Source: an uncultured Persicobacter sp. (lineage in GTDB: Bacteria > Bacteroidota > Bacteroidia > Cytophagales > Cyclobacteriaceae). From it: a stretch of 64,000 bases of DNA. A program made the translations under genes and the position numbers. The notes beneath the pieces are model-generated. The model was not told where the DNA came from. It searched no databases and saw nothing but the letters and a program-made list of their open reading frames with translations. The DNA is taken from contig CANMKE010000009.1 of assembly GCA_947498325.1 (NCBI GenBank), positions 62,001 through 126,000 of the forward strand. Direction: 5' to 3'. Positions 1-6,489 of this stretch are shown piece by piece. The number at the start of each line of letters is the position of its first letter. The first letter of the stretch is position 1.

Positions 1-30
1 TAGTTAATCATCGCCAGGTTAATTGAAAGC

Positions 31-66
31 AAAAATCCCCGCAGTGCTTACTGTGGGGATTTTTTG
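31..66. terminator. Bidirectional Rho-independent terminator
   Basis: A hairpin with arms AAATCCCCGCAGT and ACTGTGGGGATTT and a 4-base loop is flanked by an A-run on the left and a T-run on the right, so it can stop transcription from either side. It lies about 65 bases beyond the stop of the last Rpn-tail ORF and probably ends that minus-strand transcript. Confidence 0.75.
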
Positions 67-109
67 GATTTGGGCTCTGATTGTCTATTATTTTTGTACC
101 TATCGGTAC

Positions 110-129
110 GGACGTTGCATGCAACGTCC
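110..129. repeat. Perfect 20-bp palindrome (REP-like)
   Basis: GGACGTTGCA is followed directly by its reverse complement. It lies directly beside the stop codon of the distal Rpn tail ORF. A related hairpin built on AGACGTTA/TAACGTCT occurs at 5504-5523. The element looks like a small intergenic palindromic repeat, not a terminator, as it has no adjacent T-run. Confidence 0.5.
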
Positions 130-336
130 CTATTTTGATGATTTCAAAATTTCACGAACAGCCTCCACCGAAATCTTCACACTCTTTGCGATTAACTCAA
201 CATCAAGCCCAAGCTCATGCATATTATGAATAATATCGAGCTCTTTCTCCTCCGCTCCCTGCTCCCGGCTATACTTGATCGTATTATAATAATCCCGCAT
301 GCTTTTCAATGATTCCTGATATTGATCTGCTTCCAT
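130..336 (-). CDS. Free-standing Rpn C-terminal tail (RpnS-like), distal copy
   Basis: This 68-residue ORF begins MEADQYQESLKSM. That matches residues 216 onward of the full-length Rpn protein encoded just upstream on the same strand, and the lengths are identical (68 residues). The first 32 residues are almost unchanged. The C-terminal half has diverged to another helix-turn-helix-like segment (HELGLDVELIAKSVKISVEAV). The ATG at 336 is preceded by AAAAGGTGTG, as in the sister copy; an in-frame GTG directly before it is an alternative start. In characterised Rpn systems the separately made C-terminal domain inhibits the nuclease. By analogy this may be an extra antitoxin or immunity copy, or a donor cassette for the parental tail. 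It could also be a relic of tandem duplication, but the frame is open and intact. Confidence 0.6.
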   Translation of the reverse strand: MEADQYQESLKSMRDYYNTIKYSREQGAEEKELDIIHNMHELGLDVELIAKSVKISVEAVREILKSSK

Positions 337-351
337 CACACCTTTTATTCT

Positions 352-540
352 TTACTTTTTTTCAGTTCTTGAATCCAATGAATAATCCAATTGTGTTGCT
401 TTAGCAATCTCTTCAACAGACATCCCATAGTTTAACAAGTTCTTTACAATTTCAACTTGCCCCTGCTCCCGACTATACTTGATCGTGTTATAATAATCCC
501 ACATGCTTTTCAATGATTCCTGATACTGATCTGCTTCCAT
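352..540 (-). CDS. Free-standing Rpn C-terminal tail (RpnS-like), proximal copy, end frameshifted
   Basis: This 62-residue ORF starts 8 bases after the Rpn stop codon and again begins at the MEADQYQESL block. It carries a segment close to the parental tail (NYGMSVEEIAKATQLD). Compared with the parental gene, one extra base follows the TQLD codons, so the final residues are read in another frame and end DYSLDSRTEKK instead of DIHWIQELKKSEE. The short linker after SREQG is also shortened. It may be an expressed RpnS-like protein with an altered end, or a copy starting to decay. The same AAAAGGTGTG leader precedes its ATG. Function is inferred only from homology with the tail of the neighbouring nuclease. 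Confidence 0.55.
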   Translation of the reverse strand: MEADQYQESLKSMWDYYNTIKYSREQGQVEIVKNLLNYGMSVEEIAKATQLDYSLDSRTEKK

Positions 541-548
541 CACACCTT

Positions 549-1400
549 TTACTCTTCACTTTTTTTCAGTTCTTGAATCCAATGAATATCCAATTGTGTT
601 GCTTTAGCAATCTCTTCAGAAGACATACCATAATTCAAAAGCTTTCGTACTAACTCCTCTTCTTTCTCCTCCGCTCCCTGCTCCCGACTATACTTGATCG
701 TATTATAATAATCCCGCATGCTTTTCAATGATTCCTGATATTGATCTGCTTCCATTTTATCTAATTTTGAGATTTGAGCGATTTCAAAAAAGTTTTCAAA
801 TACACGTTCCTGTAACTGTTGTGGGCGGTTTTCCAACAAGTGAAGATTTCTCAACAAGAACAGCCACTTATCAAAACGGCTTTCCAACTGATCCAAAGTC
901 TTGGTGAATTTGGGCGTCTCCAAATAAATGAAAGTCAATTTATCATAGAGTACATCACCCGTCTTCACATTCATCAGCTTCGCCGTATGCAGTAAATCCT
1001 CCTTAGGGAAAAGTCCAGTATCCAACTCAAAGTTTAGGATACCGATCGAGTACACTCCTTTCAGGTCAAATGCCCACTCTTTGCCAGGTTCCGCTTGCTC
1101 CTGCAAAGGAAAAGTCGCATAGTAAATTGTGCGCTCCATGAAGTTCTTCTGTTTTGCTCGCTGAAGCTCGATGATGAACTTTTCTCCTTTTTCATTTTCA
1201 CAAAACAGATCAAAGATCGCCTTTCGTTCTGCATCTGTTCGGGCATAATGCTCATTCTTATGGAATGTCAGCGATTGGATCTGATCTTCGGGCGGTAACA
1301 ACTGATTCAAAAAATCAATCAGCATCTCCTTGCTTTGCTCTTCGCCAAAGAGTTTTTTGAAACCAAAATCGGTGAACGGATTGATATATACTTCTTTCAT
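549..1400 (-). CDS. Rpn family recombination-promoting nuclease (PDDEXK_2), locus A
   Basis: A 283-residue protein of the Rpn / PD-(D/E)XK family often labelled transposase. The N-terminus INPFTDFGFKKLFG is diagnostic. The nuclease core shows D64 in IFDLFCEN and E78-L-Q80 in FIIELQRAKQ, the D...ExQ form of the catalytic motif, followed by FxERTIYYAT. Residues 216-283 form a separate tail that begins with an internal Met (MEADQYQESL) and ends in a helix-turn-helix-like segment. In enterobacterial Rpn proteins such a tail is also translated alone as the inhibitor RpnS of a toxic DNase used against phage. The protein is nearly identical to the product of the gene at 15715-16605. Two tail duplicates follow in the same orientation. 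A TTTG-N20-TATCTTTG promoter lies upstream. Family assignment is firm; the toxin-antitoxin role is inferred. Confidence 0.9.
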   Translation of the reverse strand: MKEVYINPFTDFGFKKLFGEEQSKEMLIDFLNQLLPPEDQIQSLTFHKNEHYARTDAERKAIFDLFCENEKGEKFIIELQRAKQKNFMERTIYYATFPLQEQAEPGKEWAFDLKGVYSIGILNFELDTGLFPKEDLLHTAKLMNVKTGDVLYDKLTFIYLETPKFTKTLDQLESRFDKWLFLLRNLHLLENRPQQLQERVFENFFEIAQISKLDKMEADQYQESLKSMRDYYNTIKYSREQGAEEKEEELVRKLLNYGMSSEEIAKATQLDIHWIQELKKSEE

Positions 1401-1422
1401 GATCGGAGGAAATTAGCCTTAT

Positions 1423-1454
1423 CAAAGATAATATAAAGTCCGATGTTCATCAAA
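1423..1454 (-). promoter_or_regulatory. Bacteroidota-type promoter of Rpn locus A
   Basis: Read on the minus strand, TTTG (1454-1451), 20 bases, then TATCTTTG (1430-1423) match the Bacteroidota -33/-7 consensus. The ATG follows 22 bases after the -7 box. The same geometry precedes the second Rpn gene at 15659-15690. Confidence 0.75.
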
Positions 1455-1486
1455 TCCTACGTGGCGGGAATTTATCCACCACACCA

Positions 1487-2389
1487 TCAAGAAGCATACA
1501 AAATCAACCCAACACCCAACAGCACCGCAAACAGAGGCAACATCTTCTTGCGCTTGTTTCGCTCTTTGAAGATCCATCCACCCACAAACACACTGATAAA
1601 AATCTGACTGCGCTTGATCGCTGACAGTAGCATGATCATTGCCGAAGGGTCTTCCAATCCACGGAAATAGCAAAAATCAGCCACCACGATCCCAACGCCC
1701 GTAGCCATGATCGTCCATCGCCAGTCGAAGCCTGTAACCCGTTCGGGTTGTTGTTTTCGATAATAAAGACAAATCAAGCCCAAGAGTGCGACGATATAAA
1801 AGCAAAACCAAAATTGAACAGTCTGTGCATTCAAATGCTGATAATGCACCAAAAACTTATCATACAAACCACTTCCTGAACCGAGGAAAGTTGCGCCGAT
1901 AATGGCAAAAATCCACTTGTCCCTTTTGAAGTCGATACCTTCTTTTTTGCCCACTCTGGAGTACCAAAGCATCCCACCGATGATCAGCGCAAAGCCCAGC
2001 CATTGCCAGGTATTCGGGCGTTCACCATAAATACTCAAAGCCCCCAAAAGGGTGAAGAATGGTCCCGCCGAACGAATCGGACTCACAATCGTGATCGGCA
2101 GGTGCTTCATCGCTGAATAGCCGAGCATCCACGAGCCACACATGATCGCCGACTTGATAAAAATGTAAAAGTGCTGTTCCCACGGCAAGGACGGGATATA
2201 AATTCCGACGGATTTTACGGCCTCGGGAAAATAAACCGAACCAATAAAAACAGGCAGTAAAACAGCCAAACTACTCAGTGTGGTAAAAAACAAAACAGGA
2301 AATACGGCATTTCCACTGACACTAAACTTCTTCGTAATATTGTGCAGCCCCAAAAATACAGCTGCCAACAACCCCCAATAAATCCACAT
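1487..2389 (-). CDS. EamA/DMT-family transporter
   Basis: A roughly 300-residue integral membrane protein with about ten hydrophobic segments arranged as two EamA-like halves, typical of drug/metabolite transporter superfamily permeases. The inner loop includes KRDKWIFAIIGATFLGSGSG at the start of the second half, and the protein ends in a basic stretch (KERNKRKKM) and a last helix. The ATG at 2389 (MWIYWGLLAAVF) is chosen because the first membrane helix starts there; a longer in-frame extension to 2488 is polar and unlike the family. Substrate cannot be told from sequence. It stands alone, between the Rpn locus and a divergent TonB-dependent receptor gene. Confidence 0.85.
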   Translation of the reverse strand: MWIYWGLLAAVFLGLHNITKKFSVSGNAVFPVLFFTTLSSLAVLLPVFIGSVYFPEAVKSVGIYIPSLPWEQHFYIFIKSAIMCGSWMLGYSAMKHLPITIVSPIRSAGPFFTLLGALSIYGERPNTWQWLGFALIIGGMLWYSRVGKKEGIDFKRDKWIFAIIGATFLGSGSGLYDKFLVHYQHLNAQTVQFWFCFYIVALLGLICLYYRKQQPERVTGFDWRWTIMATGVGIVVADFCYFRGLEDPSAMIMLLSAIKRSQIFISVFVGGWIFKERNKRKKMLPLFAVLLGVGLILYAS

Positions 2390-2693
2390 CCTGCAAAAGT
2401 ATTGAAAACAAATAAGATTTAACGGATTAGGCCAAAGGGTTTTTAATGGAGAGTCAAAAATCCTGAAACTGTTGGGCGTATTGTCCATAGATTATTTTAT
2501 CAGCTGTAAGAATGCCCCCCTGTGTGTATCCAAACCAAACAATTTCTCTAATGAATCGGGCAGATACATAGGTCGGCCCATACAGTGGCGAAATAGAATT
2601 TCGTAAAACAGCCCCAAATAGCCATAACAAAAAAATCACATTTACTTAAAAAGATAACGGTCTGACTCCTTCTCTTATCCCTTTAAGATCTCC

Positions 2694-2701
2694 TATCTTT
2701 G
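2694..2701 (+). promoter_or_regulatory. Possible -7 promoter element for the TonB-dependent receptor gene
   Basis: TATCTTTG is a perfect match to the Bacteroidota TAnnTTTG -7 motif. No TTG is seen about 20 bases upstream. If used it would give a leader of roughly 130 bases before the ATG at 2841. Confidence 0.4.
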
Positions 2702-2788
2702 TCTTTATTTTTTCAATTACTGAAATCTTCAAAAAATATTCAGAATGTCTATTTTTCTTACAGTACAATACAGATCAAAACAAAAAAA

Positions 2789-2819
2789 TCTGCGGTAATC
2801 TGTGTCATCTGTGGCTAAA
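2789..2819. repeat. Dispersed degenerate repeat (CTGCGGTAAT...GGCTAAA)
   Basis: The segment CTGCGGTAATCTGTGTCATC followed by TGTGGCTAAA recurs in shortened form at 13861-13886 (CTGCGGTAATTTGCGCATC then GGCTAAA). It resembles a short noncoding repeat family scattered between genes; no mobility function is visible. Confidence 0.4.
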
Positions 2820-2840
2820 CAAAAAACATCAACATAATCA

Positions 2841-5333
2841 ATGAAAAGACTATTAATCATCACCTTATTACTGTTGCCCCAAATGCTATGGGCACAAGCA
2901 CGCATTTCAGGAACCGCTATTGACCAACAAGCCAACAGCCCGCTGTCATTTGCACAGGTTGCCTTGTTTCAAGACGACAAACTCATCACTGGAGCGATGA
3001 CCGAACAAGATGGTCGGTTTGAAATCAAGAAAATCAAAGCGGGGGACTACACGCTTCAGCTCAGTTTTGTGGGCTATCAGAGTCAAAAACAAGCGATCAG
3101 TCTGAGCAATGGACAACACCTCAAGTTGGGGAACATTGGTTTGGGTATTGACGCCACCGAATTGGAAGCGGTAGAAGTAAAAGCCCAAAAAGCAACCACC
3201 GTCCGTAAGATTGACCGCCAGAGTTTCAGCGCCGAGGACTTTGCCACCGCCCGTTCGGGGAATGCCACCGACCTTTTGCGCAACATTCCTTCGGTAAGCA
3301 TCAGCCCCGATGGCGATGTGAGTTTGAGGGGAACCTCAGGATTTTTGGTTTATATTGATGGTAAACCTACGCAGATTGAGCCATCGGTATTGTTGCAACA
3401 AATCCCTGCTTCATCCATCAAAAACATTGAAATCATCACCGTTCCTTCGGCACGATACGAAGCGCAGGGAAATGCAGGAATCATCAACATCACCACTTTG
3501 GGCAATGTGATGCAGGGCACAAGCATCACCGCTGATCTGATGGGCGGGGGAACACCTTGGCATGAAGGCATGGATCCACGACGTTATTCAGGATCAATGA
3601 ACATCACCCATAGCAAAGACAAGCTGTCGCTTTATGGAGGGCTGAGCTATAATGACCGCGATGTACGTGGAAGCCGAACGGGAAATGCGCGCTTGTTGCA
3701 ACAGGACGGAAGCTATTACCACATGCAGGCTTCGGGCGACCGACCTGAATGGCACATCAATGCGACGGCTAACGCAGGATTATCCTATGATTTTGGATCA
3801 GCAGGAAAGATCAACGCCTCCTATTATTATGGTTATAAAAACCAAAAGCGTACCGCCGATTATTTCTATGACAACTTCTACGGAGACATCAATGCGAACC
3901 GTGCCGATGATCCTCGTAATGCTCATATTTTCAACCCGAACACCCACGAGAAACAAGGAAAATTCCAATCCTATGCTTTGGATTATCAGAAGTCGTGGGA
4001 CAATGGTACGGCTTTAAGTGTTGCTGGTTTGTATGAAAACTCTCGTCTTTGGGGAGATTTGGACAACAAGAACTACGGATCAAATGCTGATGGTGAAGTC
4101 GGGGAACTGCAATTGCATTATATGCAGGATGATAACAACCCGTTAGAAGGTTACCGTCTGAATATTGACTTGACCATTCCTTTGGCTGAAAATCAGAAAT
4201 TGGAAACAGGATTCCAGCCTCAATGGTTGGTACAGTCAGGCGACTTCAATTATGACACCCTTGACCTGAACACTCAAAAGTTCGGCAGTGCCTACCAGAA
4301 TTTTGTTCGCTTAAACCGTGGCATTTATGCAGGTTATGTGAACTACAATGCGAAGTTTGACAAGCTGAGCATGATGGCGGGTTTGCGTTTTGAATATACT
4401 GATCAAGAACTGACGATTGAGAACCCTGAATATCAGAATATCTTCGACCCTGAACGTGAGAATCAGTCGCAGTACAATGTCAAGCAACCGAATCTCTTCC
4501 CTTCCTTGCATTTGGATTACCAGCTGTCGGAAGAGCAAAAGCTGATCCTTTCGGGATCAAGAAGAATCAACCGACCACCGACAAAAAACATGGCTCCATT
4601 CCTTTGGAGACGTCATTTTGAGGTATTTGAAATCGGAGACCCTACCCTTCAGCCAGAGTACATTAACAATATTGAAGCCTCTTTTACTCAGCATACTTCA
4701 TGGATGGATTTCACCGTAACCACCTTCTACCGTGGCACAGAAAATGCCATTTTCAGAGTGAATACTGTCGATACCGATCAGAATGTATTGTTGCGTTCTT
4801 ACACCAATGCAGGAAACGATCAGGCACTTGGTTTGGAGCTGAATACCAATTGGAGATTGGGTAAAAATGTTAAGTTCTTCTTGGGTGGTTCATTGTATTC
4901 GTATGCAATCAAAGGAGATATTTTCGATTATACCGTGGATACCAAATCCACCAACTGGACGGTGAATACCAATCTGAATGCCCCCATTTATAAAGGGCTG
5001 AAATTCGCTTGGGACATGCAAGTAAAGTCAGCGACCGTTACCGCTCAGGGTGAGAATGAATTGTTCTATCTGTCGAATGTAGCCCTTAAATACACTCCTA
5101 AGAAATTGGATCAATTCCAGTTCGCCTTCCGTGTGGAGGATATTTTCGCCTCCAACATCAAAGGACTCAACACCGCAGGATACAATGCCGAAGGTACTCA
5201 AATCTTCTTTCAGGATACCGAATACTTCCGCTACGGTCCTATCCTTGAGTTGGGCGTAACCTACCGCTTCCAATCAGGAAAATCCAAAAAAGTTAAGAAT
5301 ACCAAAGGACAGTTTGGTAAGGAGCAGTTTTAA
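2841..5333 (+). CDS. TonB-dependent receptor, outer-membrane beta-barrel family
   Basis: An 830-residue outer-membrane protein. Residues 1-19 are a signal peptide (MKRLLIITLLLLPQMLWAQ). About 22-105 form a carboxypeptidase-regulatory-like beta-sandwich (ISGTAIDQQANSPLSFAQVAL). Residues 125-220 form a TonB plug, with NATDLLRNIPSVSISPDGDVSLRG and a Ser-Val-Ile-style NIEIITVPSARYEAQGNAGIINI block. The rest is a beta-barrel rich in aromatic alternating strands, ending in GVTYRF and a basic tail. This is the OMP_b-brl_3 type of receptor common in Bacteroidota, which imports an unknown ligand or oligomer across the outer membrane using TonB/ExbBD energy. No SusD partner is adjacent, so a SusCD glycan role is unlikely. 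A strong terminator follows 10 bases after the stop. Confidence 0.9.
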   Translation: MKRLLIITLLLLPQMLWAQARISGTAIDQQANSPLSFAQVALFQDDKLITGAMTEQDGRFEIKKIKAGDYTLQLSFVGYQSQKQAISLSNGQHLKLGNIGLGIDATELEAVEVKAQKATTVRKIDRQSFSAEDFATARSGNATDLLRNIPSVSISPDGDVSLRGTSGFLVYIDGKPTQIEPSVLLQQIPASSIKNIEIITVPSARYEAQGNAGIINITTLGNVMQGTSITADLMGGGTPWHEGMDPRRYSGSMNITHSKDKLSLYGGLSYNDRDVRGSRTGNARLLQQDGSYYHMQASGDRPEWHINATANAGLSYDFGSAGKINASYYYGYKNQKRTADYFYDNFYGDINANRADDPRNAHIFNPNTHEKQGKFQSYALDYQKSWDNGTALSVAGLYENSRLWGDLDNKNYGSNADGEVGELQLHYMQDDNNPLEGYRLNIDLTIPLAENQKLETGFQPQWLVQSGDFNYDTLDLNTQKFGSAYQNFVRLNRGIYAGYVNYNAKFDKLSMMAGLRFEYTDQELTIENPEYQNIFDPERENQSQYNVKQPNLFPSLHLDYQLSEEQKLILSGSRRINRPPTKNMAPFLWRRHFEVFEIGDPTLQPEYINNIEASFTQHTSWMDFTVTTFYRGTENAIFRVNTVDTDQNVLLRSYTNAGNDQALGLELNTNWRLGKNVKFFLGGSLYSYAIKGDIFDYTVDTKSTNWTVNTNLNAPIYKGLKFAWDMQVKSATVTAQGENELFYLSNVALKYTPKKLDQFQFAFRVEDIFASNIKGLNTAGYNAEGTQIFFQDTEYFRYGPILELGVTYRFQSGKSKKVKNTKGQFGKEQF

Positions 5334-5344
5334 TGAAACCAAAA

Positions 5345-5386
5345 AAAATCCTATCGCGAGCGACTCTCTCGTGATAGGATTTTTTC
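5345..5386. terminator. Terminator after TonB-dependent receptor gene
   Basis: Arms AATCCTATCGCGAG and CTCTCGTGATAGGATT form an imperfect hairpin, flanked by A-run and T-run, just beyond the receptor stop. The arm sequence CTATCGCGAGCG also occurs at 49751-49762 and, inverted, at 8459-8470. Confidence 0.75.
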
Positions 5387-5463
5387 ATTTAGCAATGCTG
5401 TACGGATGTTGAACAACCCCCAGTTAAATAATGATATGCGAAATTCTAATCTGTTAGGTACGG

Positions 5464-5530
5464 GTCAACCCAATGTCATTGGGTTAAGCGCCTTACCCCG
5501 TAGAGACGTTATTTTTAACGTCTAACACAA
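5464..5530. repeat. Cluster of two short palindromes (REP-like)
   Basis: Two hairpins lie side by side. AACCCAATG/CATTGGGTT spans 5467-5485. AGACGTTA-TTTT-TAACGTCT spans 5504-5523, the latter preceded by GTAG as in the REP-like element family also represented at 110-129. They lie in a gene-free stretch. Confidence 0.4.
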
Positions 5531-5673
5531 CGCTGATTTCTCTTGGATTAATTCAAATGGTTACGTGAGACATAATGAATTATGCCTTTACATGCATTTC
5601 AAATTTACACCTGAGTCAGCCCAAAATCCTTAACTTAATGACATTGCGGACAAACCCACGTGTTCGGCCGTAA

Positions 5674-6021
5674 TCACCCTGCAAAAAATTGTTCAGGCCA
5701 GACGCATGGGTCTGTTCCTACCAAAGCCGAAGAAGCAAACACTTCTTTCCCCTGCTGATCGAATATCATTACCGAAAAACTGCCCGCGGTGCTCAGCCAT
5801 GAAATTTCACTTTAAGAAGAAACAAACCATTGCGTATTGCTATTGCTCAGATCATTGAAAGCCGTAATATACTCCTCTCCCTCAATCGCCCCGATATCTA
5901 TGATTCGTGCTTTTCTCAGAAAATCCTTCTTGATATTGAAGGCTAAATCAACCCCTTGATCCAAAACAGGAGATCCTTCCATCGGCTTGAATTCATAAGC
6001 CAAAGTATCCACTAAAATCAA
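5674..6021 (-). pseudogene. Remnant of a secreted choice-of-anchor Q / beta-helix type protein with C-terminal sorting-like domain
   Basis: On the minus strand a 69-codon segment encodes GSPVLDQGVDL and ARIIDIGAIEGEEY. These are typical of the SPxIDxG...DIGAxE end of choice-of-anchor Q or right-handed beta-helix exported proteins. It ends at an in-frame TAA at 5814-5812. The same frame then continues for 45 codons of protein-like sequence (WLSTAGSFSVMIFDQQGKEVF) before a TGA at 5676-5674. This resembles a C-terminal secretion or immunoglobulin-like domain of Bacteroidota exported proteins. Upstream the frame meets TGA TAA near 6052, and nothing of the expected N-terminal part remains. I interpret it as a 5'-truncated gene with an internal stop. 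The family is suggested by motif only. Confidence 0.5.
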
Positions 6022-6489
6022 GTGTTTTCGGCATTCGGCAAAGCCTTATCAAGACCCTATATATTTTGATTTAAAAAGGGTGAAGTATCCCGATAACCAA
6101 CCGAAACACAATGAAAAACCAAAAAGAAAACAAACTGATTATCAATCAGATACAAGGCGCAAATAACATCGTTATTTCGTTAATATTTAGCATTATCAAT
6201 CCAGCAAACACAAACAACATAGTAGATTAATTCAGTTCGCGTTTTGTTGGAATAATTCATTAGCTGGGTTGCACATGCTGTATATGCGTAATTGATTGCG
6301 AGCCAATTTGGTTCAAGCCAAAAGAATTGCCTATTGAGTCGCTCACGCAGGGCACAAAGGAGGTATATCAGTCATATACCCGAAAGGTATCGGTTTGTCC
6401 CCCCAAAAATTCCACTGCTTTTTGTATCTTCGCTAAAATTGAATGATCTACCGTGCGCTGGTTTTGTGGCGCATTATAAAATATAGCTT
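6022..6489. other. Gene-free stretch upstream of the ABC-F gene
   Basis: No gene is supported. The region holds a 7-bp hairpin (GGTATAT-CAGTC-ATATACC, 6362-6380) and a TATCTTCG box at 6425-6432. The box is close to the Bacteroidota -7 consensus and could serve the ABC-F gene starting at 6490. Confidence 0.4.

Larger units (their letters stand above)
2390..2840. other. Intergenic region between EamA transporter and TonB-dependent receptor
   Basis: No convincing gene is seen in this 451-base stretch. It holds a possible -7 element for the transporter (TACTTTTG on the minus strand at 2401-2394, very near its ATG), a TATCTTTG -7 box for the receptor gene at 2694, and a degenerate dispersed repeat at 2789-2819. 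A 61-codon minus-strand open frame at 2454-2639 has no recognisable features and is not called. Confidence 0.5.

Noticed and set aside
23-229. Plus-strand open frame over the distal Rpn tail
   Set aside because: It runs antisense through the terminator, the palindrome and the tail copy; the minus strand carries the homologous protein.
549-1400. Treating the Rpn genes as true transposases of an insertion sequence
   Set aside because: The family label is historical; no terminal inverted repeats or target-site duplications are seen around either gene.
2454-2639. 61-codon minus-strand frame upstream of the EamA transporter
   Set aside because: No signal, domain or convincing start; it overlaps the upstream extension of the transporter frame.
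6362-6380. Hairpin GGTATAT/ATATACC as terminator or riboswitch
   Set aside because: The stem is only 7 bp, with no T-run and no recognisable riboswitch core.
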